From: Planctomycetota bacterium
GTDB taxonomy: Bacteria; Planctomycetota; UBA8742; UBA2392
Length of the DNA: 64,000 nucleotides
Reading direction: 5' to 3'
Assembly (NCBI GenBank): GCA_020638675.1
Contig: JACKID010000001.1
Span: 1,426,001 to 1,490,000 of the forward strand
Part shown: positions 42,493 through 50,952 of the stretch, in pieces
Numbering within the stretch: position 1 is the stretch's first letter
Layout: every line of letters starts with the position of its first letter
Made by a program: the position numbers and the translations under genes
Notes under the pieces: generated by a model
The model's input: the letters and a program-made list of their open reading frames with translations, nothing else
Told to the model about the DNA's origin: nothing
Databases searched by the model: none

Positions 42493-43485
42493 CTAGTCGG
42501 GCTTCTTCAGGTTGTACTCGGTGATCTTTCGATCGAGCGTGGGGCGGCTGATGCCGAGCAGCCCGCTGGTTTCCTTCTTGTTCCAGCCGGTCTTGTTCAG
42601 CACCTTCTCGATGTGTTTGGCCTCGACGCTGCTCATCGACAGGTCGCCGTCCGGCTTCACTTCATCGGTCGGCGTCGGGCCTACCGAGAGGCGCAGGTCG
42701 TCGGAGCGAATCTGTTCCCCGGGCGCGGCCACGCTGGCGCGCTTGATCACCGCCCGCAATTCGCGCACGTTGCCGGGCCAGCTGTGCGCCTGCAGCTTCT
42801 TCATCGCGTCCGGCTCAATGCTCTTGATGTGCGTGCCGAAGCGCTCGTTGCACTCCTTGATGAAACGCTGCGCCAGCGGCTCAATCTCCGGCTTGCGGCT
42901 GCGCAGCGGCGGGACCTCAATCGTGAACTCGTTCATGCGATAGAACAGGTCTTCGCGGAACTTGCCGGTCGCCAGCAGCGAATCGAGCGGGCGATTGGTC
43001 GCGGCGATGATGCGCACATCCGTGTGCAGGGTCTGCTCGCCGCCGACGCGCTCGAACTGCCGGTACTCGAATGCGCGCAGCACCTTCGCCTGCGCGATGG
43101 CGCTCATGTCGCCGATCTCGTCCAGAAACAGCGTGCCGCCATCGGCCAGTTCAAACTTGCCGCGGCGCAGCTTGTCTGAGCTGGTGAATGCGCCCTTCTC
43201 ACTGCCGAACAGCTCGCTCTCGAGCAGGCTGTCCGGGATCGCACTGCAGTTCACGCTCACAAATGGCTTGGTGTGGCGTCGGGAAGCGTTATGGATCGCC
43301 TGGGCTATCAAATTCTTGCCGGTGCCGGTTTCACCCAGCAGCAGGATCGAGACGTCCTTGCCCGCCGCGCTCGCCGCCAGGCGAATCGCCTCACGAAAGG
43401 GCTCGCTGTTGCACACCAGCGACTCGAACGTCACGCCGACGGAACGGTACGCGCTCGTGATGGTTGGCTGGTCCTGTACTGACAT
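42493..43485 (-). CDS. Sigma54-type AAA+ transcription regulator with altered GAFTGA loop
   Basis: 330 residues: no receiver or sensor domain, a short N-terminus (1-22), the AAA+ domain with Walker A GETGTGKN (51-58) and Walker B LFLDEIGD (119-126), arginine-finger region with FREDLFYR, and a C-terminal Fis-type helix-turn-helix (NKKETSGLLGISRPTLDRKI). The sigma54-contact loop reads GAFTSS (98-103) rather than GAFTGA. Divergent from the phosphodiesterase gene, whose promoter region it could regulate; I see no -24/-12 element there. Confidence 0.92.
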   Translation of the reverse strand: MSVQDQPTITSAYRSVGVTFESLVCNSEPFREAIRLAASAAGKDVSILLLGETGTGKNLIAQAIHNASRRHTKPFVSVNCSAIPDSLLESELFGSEKGAFTSSDKLRRGKFELADGGTLFLDEIGDMSAIAQAKVLRAFEYRQFERVGGEQTLHTDVRIIAATNRPLDSLLATGKFREDLFYRMNEFTIEVPPLRSRKPEIEPLAQRFIKECNERFGTHIKSIEPDAMKKLQAHSWPGNVRELRAVIKRASVAAPGEQIRSDDLRLSVGPTPTDEVKPDGDLSMSSVEAKHIEKVLNKTGWNKKETSGLLGISRPTLDRKITEYNLKKPD

Positions 43486-43545
43486 GTTTTTCCGGCCGTG
43501 ATAGGGTTCGTGAGCGGACCCCTAGTATTAGTGATTCCGGTTCAC

Positions 43546-45912
43546 ATGCGCAACGCTTGCACCGTCTTCCTGCTGCTGGTTCTTGCCACGCCGATGTTCG
43601 CGCAGGAGGCCCCGCGCAAGGCGGTGGTACTTGGAATCGACGCTGTCGACACCCGGCTGGCCGAGAAGTGGATGGAAGCCGGCGACCTGCCCAATTTCAA
43701 GAAACTCCGCGATGAGGGCACCTACAGGCATTTGCAGACGGCCTACCCGCCCATGAGCCCGGCCGCGTGGTCGACCATGACCACCGGGCTGAACCCCGGC
43801 AAGACGGGCATCTTCGGTTTCCTGAAGCGCAAGGAAGGCACCTACGAGCCGGAGCTTTCGCTGGCCCGCCCCAACGAGCAGCCGCTGATCGGCGGAACGC
43901 CGTGGCAACGGTTGCCGATTGCATTGGCGCTGGCCGCGTGCGTCCTCGTGTTTGCTTACCTGTTCGCGCACATGGCGGCGCTGTTGCCACGCAAGGCGCG
44001 GCCCGTGCATCAACTTGTGCCCGCGACGCTGGCGATCGGCATGGTGCTGGCATCGCCGCTTGGGGCGCTGGACCAGCGGCGCTGGGCGCTGCTTGCACTG
44101 GGGGGGATTGCGCTGGCCATGCCGGTGCTGGGCTACTTCCTGGTGCGGAACAAGCTGAAGCAGCGGCACTGGCTGATCCCGTTTCTGGCGCTGGCGGTGG
44201 GCCTGTTCGCGTTCCTGAACAATCTGCCTGAATCCATGCCGCAGCCGATTACGTCCCGCACAGGCACCACGTTCTGGAAGATCGCAGACGATCACGGCGT
44301 GCGCTGCCGGGTGATCGGCGCACCCGTGAATTGGCCCGCGGCCGAGGAGCTGGCGGAATCGAAGATGACCACAGGGCTCGCGACGCCCGACGCCATGGGC
44401 ACGTTCCACACGTACACCCTGTTCAGCGAGCCGCACAACGAGCTGGCCGGCGGGCTGACGGAGATGTCCGGGCGCATCGAGGACCTCAAGTTCGAGGGCG
44501 ACGTCGCGAACGCCCGCCTGCTGGGACCCCCGGCCAAGTTTGACAAGGCGCGCTGGAAGCAGTGGGAGGACCATGAGCTGGACCTGATGCCGCGCGAAGA
44601 AATCCCGTTCACGGTGACGCGCGCGGAAGGTGGGGGAGTGGTGCTCAAGTTCCCTGCCGACAATGTCGTGGAGCAGTCCGAGGTTCCGCTCAAGGTCGGC
44701 GAGTGGGTGCGGCACATGCGCGTCGTCTACGACATCGGTGGATTGATCGAGCTTCATGGCACCGTCAGCTTCAAGCTGCTGGCGGGCGGGCGGCAGGTGC
44801 GCCTCTACGCGACACCGGTGAACTTCGACCCGAAAGAGCAACTGCCGCAGTTCGCAATCTCGCAGCCGCTGGAGTTCGGCGCATGGCTGGCGGATGAATA
44901 CGGCATGTTCGAGACCGTCGGCTGGGCCGAGGCCACCAGCGCGCTGCAGGACGGCGTGATCGATGACGGCACGTTCCTGGAGACCTGCCAGCTCAGCTTC
45001 GACGAGAAGCGCGCCCAGATTCTCGGGCTGCTGGGGCGCAGCGATGAATGGGACATGCTGGTCGCGTTCACCTACGAGATCGACCGCGTCTGCCACATGA
45101 TGTGGCGGCACATGGATGAGAATCACCCGAATCACGACCCGCACGCGCCCGCGGAGTGGAAGATGGCGATCCACGACTTTTATGTGAAGTACGACGGGCT
45201 GATCGGCGAGGTCATGAATGCGCTGCCGAAAGACGCTCTGTTACTGATCTGCAGCGACCACGGCTTCCTGCCGTTCTATCGCGCCGTGAACCTGAACCGC
45301 TGGCTGCAGGAGAACGGCTACCTCGTGCTGAAAGAAAAGACCGGCGCACCCACCATGGCGCACCTGTTTGATCAGCAGAGCGGCTACTACAGCCCCTACG
45401 ACTGGAGCAAGACGCGCGCCTACGCCCTCGGGCTCAGCAAGATCTACATCAACATGAAAGGCCGTGAGCCGAACGGCATCGTCACCGATGAAGAGGCCGA
45501 GGCGCTGAAGACCGAGATCATCGCCAAGCTGACGGCCCTGCGTGACGACGAGGCGCACGACTTCGCGCCGGTCATCAGCGTCGTTAAGCGTCGCGAAGAC
45601 ATCTGGGAAGGCGAACGACTGGGCGAGGCCGGCGACCTGCAGATCGGCTACGCGCGCGGCTATCGCGTGAGTTGGCAAACCAGCCTCGGCGGCGCCGACG
45701 AGCCGATCATCGCCGACAATTTAAGGAACTGGTCCGGCGACCACTGCAGCTACGACCCGAAACTCGTGCCCGGAGTGGTGTTCAGCAACCGCAAGCTGGA
45801 TTCAACCAGCTACGGGCTGATCGACGTCGGGATGACCACGCTGCAATACCTCAACGTCCCACTGCCCGACACCCTCGGGCCCAAAGACGGCCGCGCATGG
45901 AAGGTCAAGTAA
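43546..45912 (+). CDS. Type I phosphodiesterase/alkaline-phosphatase-fold protein with internal membrane helices
   Basis: 788 residues. Signal peptide (1-20), then the first catalytic strand (VVLGIDAVD, metal-ligand Asp near 32) and the PPMSPAAWSTMTTGLNPGKTGIFGF block. Four membrane helices follow (about 122-146, 156-174, 180-200, 208-226) before the fold resumes; further metal-site motifs are ICSDHGF (near 565) and a His-containing GDHCSYDP near the end. This family hydrolyses phosphate mono- or diesters, sometimes in lipid or glycan metabolism; substrate unknown. ATG 43546; the frame opens at 43498. Confidence 0.85.
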   Translation: MRNACTVFLLLVLATPMFAQEAPRKAVVLGIDAVDTRLAEKWMEAGDLPNFKKLRDEGTYRHLQTAYPPMSPAAWSTMTTGLNPGKTGIFGFLKRKEGTYEPELSLARPNEQPLIGGTPWQRLPIALALAACVLVFAYLFAHMAALLPRKARPVHQLVPATLAIGMVLASPLGALDQRRWALLALGGIALAMPVLGYFLVRNKLKQRHWLIPFLALAVGLFAFLNNLPESMPQPITSRTGTTFWKIADDHGVRCRVIGAPVNWPAAEELAESKMTTGLATPDAMGTFHTYTLFSEPHNELAGGLTEMSGRIEDLKFEGDVANARLLGPPAKFDKARWKQWEDHELDLMPREEIPFTVTRAEGGGVVLKFPADNVVEQSEVPLKVGEWVRHMRVVYDIGGLIELHGTVSFKLLAGGRQVRLYATPVNFDPKEQLPQFAISQPLEFGAWLADEYGMFETVGWAEATSALQDGVIDDGTFLETCQLSFDEKRAQILGLLGRSDEWDMLVAFTYEIDRVCHMMWRHMDENHPNHDPHAPAEWKMAIHDFYVKYDGLIGEVMNALPKDALLLICSDHGFLPFYRAVNLNRWLQENGYLVLKEKTGAPTMAHLFDQQSGYYSPYDWSKTRAYALGLSKIYINMKGREPNGIVTDEEAEALKTEIIAKLTALRDDEAHDFAPVISVVKRREDIWEGERLGEAGDLQIGYARGYRVSWQTSLGGADEPIIADNLRNWSGDHCSYDPKLVPGVVFSNRKLDSTSYGLIDVGMTTLQYLNVPLPDTLGPKDGRAWKVK

Positions 45913-45960
45913 CGCAACGATGTCCGAGCCTGGCGGGTGAAGTCGTGCCGTCAAAACTGG

Positions 45961-45986
45961 AGCCCCGGGTGCCAACCCGGGGCTTT
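45961..45986 (+). terminator. Terminator-like hairpin after the phosphodiesterase gene
   Basis: 10-bp stem AGCCCCGGGT / ACCCGGGGCT around GCCA, 48 bp after the stop, followed only by TTGG. Its loop region GTGCCAAC is the inverse of that in the next hairpin. Confidence 0.7.
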
Positions 45987-46035
45987 GGCGTCGAGTGGGG
46001 ATACTTGTTCGGCACGACCAGCAGGTTGCGAGCGC

Positions 46036-46069
46036 AAAGCCCCCCGTTGGCACGGGGGGCTTTCGTTTT
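46036..46069 (+). terminator. Terminator hairpin with GTTGGCAC loop
   Basis: 12-bp stem AAAGCCCCCCGT / ACGGGGGGCTTT around TGGC, then CGTTTT. Second hairpin after the phosphodiesterase gene. Confidence 0.85.
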
Positions 46070-46137
46070 GTGGAGGGGCCAAAGAGTGTGTCGCATGGTC
46101 TTTTATGCTGGTCTGGTCTTTTGAAACGGAGATCAGC

Positions 46138-46572
46138 ATGTCTACAGAAACGATGCAGTCGACAGTGAGCGTGGAGCCGCGCAGGCAGCTCAGCAACCAG
46201 CGCGCGCTTGAGATCATGAACGATGCGGCCTGCCTGCTGGGCGAGTTCTTTGCCTGCGCCCGGCGCGCCGTGCAGCAGGTCGAGCCCGCGCTGCTGGCCA
46301 AAGTCCTGAAGGAAGAGCCGGCCGAAACGCCCCTCGAGCCGGAGCCGACCCGCCGCCCGCGCGGGCGCACGCACCCGCTGATGGCGCTGTTCCAGATGGC
46401 CATCAAGGGCGCGCAGGTGATGACGCGCCTCGCGGCCTGGACCAACCCGGAGCTGATGCCCGGCCCCGACAGCGGCGGGCGCAGCATGGAAGCGGCCGCG
46501 CGCTCGGCGCAGGGGATGATGGAAGGGCTGGAAAAGATGATGGCGGGAATGAACCTGCCGTCGGCGAGCTGA
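46138..46572 (+). CDS. Hypothetical helical protein
   Basis: 144 residues, ATG at 46138 after CGGAG; an upstream frame to 45937 crosses the terminator and is rejected. Mostly helical with an Arg/Pro-rich middle (EPEPTRRPRGRTH) and Met-rich C-terminus (GMMEGLEKMMAGMNLPSAS). No signal peptide. I do not recognise a family. Isolated between hairpins and a repeat. Confidence 0.65.
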   Translation: MSTETMQSTVSVEPRRQLSNQRALEIMNDAACLLGEFFACARRAVQQVEPALLAKVLKEEPAETPLEPEPTRRPRGRTHPLMALFQMAIKGAQVMTRLAAWTNPELMPGPDSGGRSMEAAARSAQGMMEGLEKMMAGMNLPSAS

Positions 46573-46583
46573 CGGCATTTTTG

Positions 46584-46677
46584 AACCACCAAGCCGCCAA
46601 GACGCCAAGAAAAATCAGGTCAGCCGCAACCGCGGCGAGGTTCGCCTTTCACTTGGCGCCTTGGCGACGTGGCGGTT
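46584..46677. repeat. 26-bp imperfect inverted repeat, CCGCCAAGACGCCAAG type
   Basis: Left arm 46584-46609 (begins AACCACCAAGCCGCCAAG) and right arm 46652-46677 (ends GACGTGGCGGTT) match in 22 of 26 positions as inverted repeats, with a 42-bp loop. A CTTCGTGTGGCTTAGTGG-like phrase follows at about 46705. This is a known-looking intergenic palindrome, not coding. Confidence 0.75.
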
Positions 46678-46748
46678 TGAACGCTGTTGCAGTTCTTTGT
46701 GTTACTTCGTGTGGCTTAGTGGGCGGAAAGGAGATGATGCCAATGCAC

Positions 46749-46774
46749 AGAACCCGGGGTTGCCCCCGGGCTCT
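46749..46774. terminator. Hairpin, possibly bidirectional terminator
   Basis: AGAACCCGGGG / CCCCGGGCTCT stem with one mismatch and a four-base loop (TTGC), between the hypothetical gene and the convergent thiolase gene; weak T-tail. Confidence 0.6.
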
Positions 46775-46824
46775 CGTGTGCGGTGTGTGATGCAAGACAC
46801 CTAATGATTTTGCAGGCGGGTTGA

Positions 46825-48006
46825 CTACAGCATCTCGACGCTGACCGCGACCGCGTTGCCGCCGCCGAGGCAGAGTCCCGCGAGGCCCTTCTTCAGCTTG
46901 CGGGCCTTCAGCGCGTGCAGCAGGGTCACGAGGATGCGGCTGCCGCTGCTGCCGATCGGGTGGCCGAGCGCCACCGCGCCGCCGTTGACGTTCAGCTTCT
47001 CGGGGTCGATCTTCAGCGTGCGCTGCAAGGCGACCGCCGCGACGCTGAACGCTTCGTTCAGCTCGATCAGGTCGTAGGCGTTGACGTTCACGCCGGTCTT
47101 TTTCTCGAGGTTCTTCACGGCTTCAACGGGTGCCATCATGACCCACTTCGGCTCAACGCCGCCGGTTGCGTAGCCGGTGATGCGGGCGAGCGGCTTCACG
47201 CCAAGCTCGCTCACCTTGTCTTCAGCGCAGACGAGCAGTGCGCTGGCGCCGTCGTTGATGCTGCTTGCGTTGGCGGCCGTGACGGTGCCGTCCTTCTTGA
47301 ACGCGGGGCGCAACTTGCCCAGCGACTCGACGGTGTTGTCGGCGCGCGGGCCTTCGTCGGTGTCGAAGACGGTGACTTCGCCCTTGCGGCCCTTGATCTC
47401 GATGGGGGAGATCTCCGCCTTGAAGCGGCCTTCCTCGATCGCCTTCACCGCGCGCTGGTGCGACTGCACGGCGAACGCGTCCTGGTCTTCGCGGCTGACC
47501 TTGTATTCGTCCGCGACCAGCTCGCCGGTGATGCCCATGTGGAAGTCGTTGTACTTGTCCCAGAGACCGTCGTGGATCATCAGGTCAACAAGTTCCGCAT
47601 GCCCGAGACGCACGCCGCCGCGCGCCTTGGGAATCGCGTATGGCGTGTTGGTCATGCTTTCCATGCCGCCTGCGATGATGGCGTCTGCGTCGCCGGCGCG
47701 AATCGCCTGGGCCGCGAGCGCGACCGACTTCAGACCGCTGCCGCAGACCTTGTTGACGGTGAAGGCCGGCGTCTTGTCGGGAAGACCACCGTACAGCGCG
47801 GCCTGGCGCGCCGGGTTCTGCCCGAGGTAGGCCTGCAGGACGTTGCCCATGATGACTTCGTCAATCTTGTCGGGCTTGATGCCGGAGCGCTCAACGATGG
47901 ACTTCACGACGTGCGCGCCCAGCTCCGGCGCGGTGAGCGATGAGAGTGTGCCCTGGAACTTGCCAGTGGCGGTGCGGACTGCTTCGCAGATGACAGCGGT
48001 CTTCAT
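46825..48006 (-). CDS. Acetyl-CoA C-acyltransferase (thiolase)
   Basis: 393 residues. Condenses or cleaves acyl-CoA. Nucleophile C88 in NKVCGSGLK, His in GHPIGSSGSR (about 350) and second Cys C379 in GLCLGGGNAVAV; all catalytic residues are present. Length and the FVNK region resemble biosynthetic acetoacetyl-CoA thiolases, but degradative specificity is possible. Divergent from an ECF sigma gene across a 286-bp region with palindromes. No other beta-oxidation or PHB gene is nearby. Confidence 0.93.
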   Translation of the reverse strand: MKTAVICEAVRTATGKFQGTLSSLTAPELGAHVVKSIVERSGIKPDKIDEVIMGNVLQAYLGQNPARQAALYGGLPDKTPAFTVNKVCGSGLKSVALAAQAIRAGDADAIIAGGMESMTNTPYAIPKARGGVRLGHAELVDLMIHDGLWDKYNDFHMGITGELVADEYKVSREDQDAFAVQSHQRAVKAIEEGRFKAEISPIEIKGRKGEVTVFDTDEGPRADNTVESLGKLRPAFKKDGTVTAANASSINDGASALLVCAEDKVSELGVKPLARITGYATGGVEPKWVMMAPVEAVKNLEKKTGVNVNAYDLIELNEAFSVAAVALQRTLKIDPEKLNVNGGAVALGHPIGSSGSRILVTLLHALKARKLKKGLAGLCLGGGNAVAVSVEML

Positions 48007-48163
48007 TTGTCAGCTTCTCCAAAGATTTTTTCGAGTGCGGCACCTTAGCAATCTGCCTAACGGATGGGGTCGGCGAAAACGTCCAGCGGACTGGGAAGGC
48101 GCATGCGGTGAGCGTCGCGGGGCGTCGATGTTTGAAGCCTAAACAGGAGAGATTTGTCCTGAA

Positions 48164-48185
48164 TGACCACCCGGTCAATTTTTTT
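48164..48185 (+). promoter_or_regulatory. TGACC-N4-GGTCA palindrome followed by T7
   Basis: Perfect 5-bp palindrome with four-base spacer (48164-48177), then ATTTTTTT. Could be a short terminator or an operator in the thiolase/sigma divergent region; the left side reads TGAATGACC. Confidence 0.4.
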
Positions 48186-48238
48186 GGTTTCTCGGGTAGA
48201 ATTTGGTGTGATTGCTCACGTAAAGACGGTATTAATGA

Positions 48239-48260
48239 ACTGACCAGACGGTTAGTCAGT
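48239..48260. promoter_or_regulatory. ACTGAC-N10-GTCAGT near-palindrome
   Basis: Six-base perfect arms with a ten-base spacer, 16 of 22 positions symmetric, 33 bp before the ECF sigma start. Its size and form suit a TetR- or similar dimer operator; binding protein unknown. Confidence 0.4.
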
Positions 48261-48292
48261 AGTGGAGATGCGCTTAGACAAAGGACTCCGAG

Positions 48293-48886
48293 ATGATTAG
48301 TGAGATCAAGCAAGTTAGCGTGCGCCGGGACCGAAACGCCTTCGAAGAAGCGGCCCTGCCGCTGATGAATTACCTGTTTTTCAAAGCTATTAAACTGACA
48401 CGCAATCAGAACGACGCCGAGGACCTGGTTCAGGACACCTACGCGCTCGGGTTGCGCAAGTTCCACCTGTACGAGGAAGGCACGAACCTGAAGGCCTGGC
48501 TCGCGCGTCTTCAGTTCAATCTCTACATCTCGCAGTACCGCCGCCGCACCAAGCGGCCTGACGGCGCCAGCATCGCCGGGATGGAAGAGATCGTGCGCGA
48601 CCGTGACCACGTACGCGACGACACGGACCTGATGGAGATGCTGCCGTCCGACCTCGCACAGAACGAGGAGTTCATGCACCGCCTGCCGCGCGAAGTCCGC
48701 GAAGGACTGTCCATCATGGACGAGCGCTACCGCGACGTGCTGCTGATGAACGTCGTCGGTGAGCGCAGCTACAAGGACATCGCCGAGAGCCTGAGCGTTC
48801 CCGTGGGCACCGTCATGTCCCGCCTGTCGCGCGCCAAGGCGTTCCTGCGGGGCTATTTCGATGTCGAACAGGCGTCGCTCGCGTAG
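48293..48886 (+). CDS. ECF-type RNA polymerase sigma factor (second)
   Basis: 197 residues. Sigma2 region with AEDLVQDTYALGLRKF and sigma4 with LSVPVGTVMSRLSRAKAFLRGYF. Different subgroup from the sigma factor at 39898 (the loop between regions is longer and acidic). ATG 48293 after GGACTCCGAG. No anti-sigma gene adjacent; the next gene is a methyltransferase 46 bp away. The upstream region is less GC-rich than its surroundings and has two palindromes. Confidence 0.92.
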   Translation: MISEIKQVSVRRDRNAFEEAALPLMNYLFFKAIKLTRNQNDAEDLVQDTYALGLRKFHLYEEGTNLKAWLARLQFNLYISQYRRRTKRPDGASIAGMEEIVRDRDHVRDDTDLMEMLPSDLAQNEEFMHRLPREVREGLSIMDERYRDVLLMNVVGERSYKDIAESLSVPVGTVMSRLSRAKAFLRGYFDVEQASLA

Positions 48887-48932
48887 CAGGCAACAACTTC
48901 CGATTCGGGGTCTTCCGTGCTAACAGACACGC

Positions 48933-49538
48933 ATGGAAGACCCCATCAACATTACCTTCCAGACGTTTGACCGAATCGCGGAAGCGGCCCTCAACGACGG
49001 GGACGCGGACCAGCCCGACGAGGACCGCGATCGCGTCGAAGCGTTCCTGATGCGCACCGGGCGTCCCGTGCCGCACGTTGTGGTGCTGGGGCGAAACCTC
49101 GCCATGCGCTGCCGCCAGATCGAAGAGCTTGGCGGCTCGGCCGTCGGTGTCGACGGCGGCGGATTTGTGATCGAGCTGGCCCGGCGCCGCTACCCCGGTG
49201 GGCAATTCCAGCGCGGCGACCTGCGCAAACTGCCGGTCGACACCAACGCCTTTGACGGCGTCTGGTCCGATACCGTGATGGCGCATATCCCCAGAGCCGA
49301 GGTGGCCGACGCCATGCAGTCCGTGCATGACGCCCTGCGGCCCGGCGGGCTGCTGTACGTTCGGCTGCCGCTCGGCGACCAGGAGGGCTTTGAAGAAACG
49401 CCGCACGGGCGGATCTTCCGCGTGCGCTGGGATGCGGACGAGTTCAGCGCGGCGATCAGCAGGCTGGACTTTTCCCTGCTTGAGAGTCGAGCCATGCCCG
49501 AAGATGAACTCGCGATGATCTTCCGGCGCGAGTACTAG
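48933..49538 (+). CDS. SAM-dependent methyltransferase-like protein
   Basis: 201 residues. Methyltransf_11-type fold: DLRKLPVDTNAFDGVWSDTVMAHIP and AMQSVHDALRPGGLLYVRLP are clear. Motif I is unusual, VVLGRNLAMRC instead of a GxGxG loop, so SAM binding may differ. First of a pair with rsmG (33 bp gap), likely one unit. Substrate unknown. Confidence 0.8.
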   Translation: MEDPINITFQTFDRIAEAALNDGDADQPDEDRDRVEAFLMRTGRPVPHVVVLGRNLAMRCRQIEELGGSAVGVDGGGFVIELARRRYPGGQFQRGDLRKLPVDTNAFDGVWSDTVMAHIPRAEVADAMQSVHDALRPGGLLYVRLPLGDQEGFEETPHGRIFRVRWDADEFSAAISRLDFSLLESRAMPEDELAMIFRREY

Positions 49539-49571
49539 CGCTGGCACCCTTGCCCCGGCTACATTCGGCTC

Positions 49572-50198
49572 GTGAAAGCAGAGAATCTGGAACTCCTGCA
49601 GTCCGGGCTGAAAACCCTTGAGCTGAAACCGCCAAAGGGCGCGCTGGAACGCCTGGTCGCCTACCACGACTACCTGCTTGAGTACAACCTCAACGTCAAC
49701 CTCACCGGCTTTCGCGACGAGCGCGAATCGGTGATCAAGAACCTGCTGAACGCCCTGGCGCCCTGGCGTTTCGTTGACGCGTCAAGGGCAACGGCCGACG
49801 TCGGCACCGGCGGCGGCATGCCCGGCATACCGCTGGCGATCATGCTCGGGATGGAGCGGTTGGCGCTGGTCGAGACCAAGAACAAGAAGTGCGACTTCCT
49901 GCGGCTGGCCTGCAAACGCTTCGCGCCCGGCGTGGAAGTGCTTCAGAAGGACGCTCACGAAATCCGGCGCAGCTTCGGGCAGATCGTGAGCATCGCCTAC
50001 GGCACGCTCGAGAAGCTGGTCGAGGCCACCACGCACATGCGGGCGCCGGGCAGCCGCATCCTGGCGTGGAAGGGTCGGGCGGAATCCGTCGAGAAAGAGA
50101 TCGCCGAGTGCACAGGGCGATTCCGCAAGTGGAAAGTGGAGCCGTTCGATGTGCCCGAACTCGAGGCCGAGCGGCACATGTGCATCCTGCAGGTGTAA
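49572..50198 (+). CDS. rsmG: 16S rRNA (guanine527-N7)-methyltransferase RsmG
   Basis: 208 residues. Motifs YNLNVNLTGFRD near the N-terminus and ADVGTGGGMPGIPLAI (SAM loop) identify GidB/RsmG; then ETKNKKCDFL. GTG start at 49572. Usually next to parA/parB or mnmG in other genomes, but not here. Ends 6 bp from the convergent HemJ-like gene. Confidence 0.94.
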   Translation: MKAENLELLQSGLKTLELKPPKGALERLVAYHDYLLEYNLNVNLTGFRDERESVIKNLLNALAPWRFVDASRATADVGTGGGMPGIPLAIMLGMERLALVETKNKKCDFLRLACKRFAPGVEVLQKDAHEIRRSFGQIVSIAYGTLEKLVEATTHMRAPGSRILAWKGRAESVEKEIAECTGRFRKWKVEPFDVPELEAERHMCILQV

Positions 50199-50204
50199 GC
50201 CGAG

Positions 50205-50915
50205 CTAGCCCAGCGTGTGCCCGCCATACGCCAGCGGGCGGGCGATGATCAGGATGACAATCAACACCATCAGTGCGGCCACCAGCCCGTGGAAGGCGTT
50301 GTACTTGGCGCTCGTGTCCGCGCGCCCTAGTTTGCGCCCGGCTAGGATTCCACCGACCAGTCCTCCCAGCGCGCCCACATAGCCAATGAAACGCGCGGAT
50401 GGGCCGAACCCAAGCCACGCCAGCACCAGCCAGGCGAGGAGGTTTGCCACCAGAGAAAAGCCCAGTCCCATCAGCGTCGGCAGCGCCCAGCTGCCCTTCG
50501 GAGGCTCGTTGCGCGCCATGCGGTATATCTGCGCGCCGAGCCAGAAGTCGCAGAAGATCAGGATCAGCGCCGCAACCAGCTTTACGTGGAAGGTGATGTA
50601 CCAGTAGGAAGGGTCGCCATCCCATGTCGGCAGCCCGTCAACCTGCCGCGGGGACAGATAGGTGCCGAGCGTGACCATCGCGTCCGCGCCGGGTTTACCG
50701 ACGCCGTGCAGCATCATCAGCCCGACGACCAGCACCACCAGCCCCGCAGGCGACGACAGGTTCCAGCTGCGCTTCAGCCACACAGCCAGCGGGCGGCGCG
50801 CTTCCTCGGGTTGGGCAACCGCATAGGCCATCACGCGCGGCGTCACCATCAGGTGCGCGAGCCACACGAACAGGGCGATGAGGTGAATCGTGATCAGCCA
50901 AGGGTTTGCAGTCAT
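50205..50915 (-). CDS. HemJ/CopD-like membrane protein
   Basis: 236 residues, six or seven helices. The first half resembles HemJ (protoporphyrinogen IX oxidase): H11 and the PRVMAYAV motif on helix 1, and TFHVKLVAAL with H110-K112 on helix 3. The C-terminal 90 residues add two or three helices not typical of HemJ. Might perform the protoporphyrinogen step or be a related haem or copper protein; the distinction cannot be made by eye. ATG 50915. Confidence 0.55.
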   Translation of the reverse strand: MTANPWLITIHLIALFVWLAHLMVTPRVMAYAVAQPEEARRPLAVWLKRSWNLSSPAGLVVLVVGLMMLHGVGKPGADAMVTLGTYLSPRQVDGLPTWDGDPSYWYITFHVKLVAALILIFCDFWLGAQIYRMARNEPPKGSWALPTLMGLGFSLVANLLAWLVLAWLGFGPSARFIGYVGALGGLVGGILAGRKLGRADTSAKYNAFHGLVAALMVLIVILIIARPLAYGGHTLG

Positions 50916-50952
50916 GCGACCGCAATCTAGCGCGAAGGCTCACCCGGGCAAG

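Noticed and set aside
43528..45174. Minus-strand open frame of about 550 codons opposite the phosphodiesterase gene
   Set aside because: Sense-strand gene has a signal peptide and metal-site motifs; the antisense frame is His/Arg/Gln low-complexity.
45937..46137. N-terminal extension of the hypothetical protein at 46138
   Set aside because: It crosses two terminator hairpins and has no ribosome site; ATG 46138 follows CGGAG.
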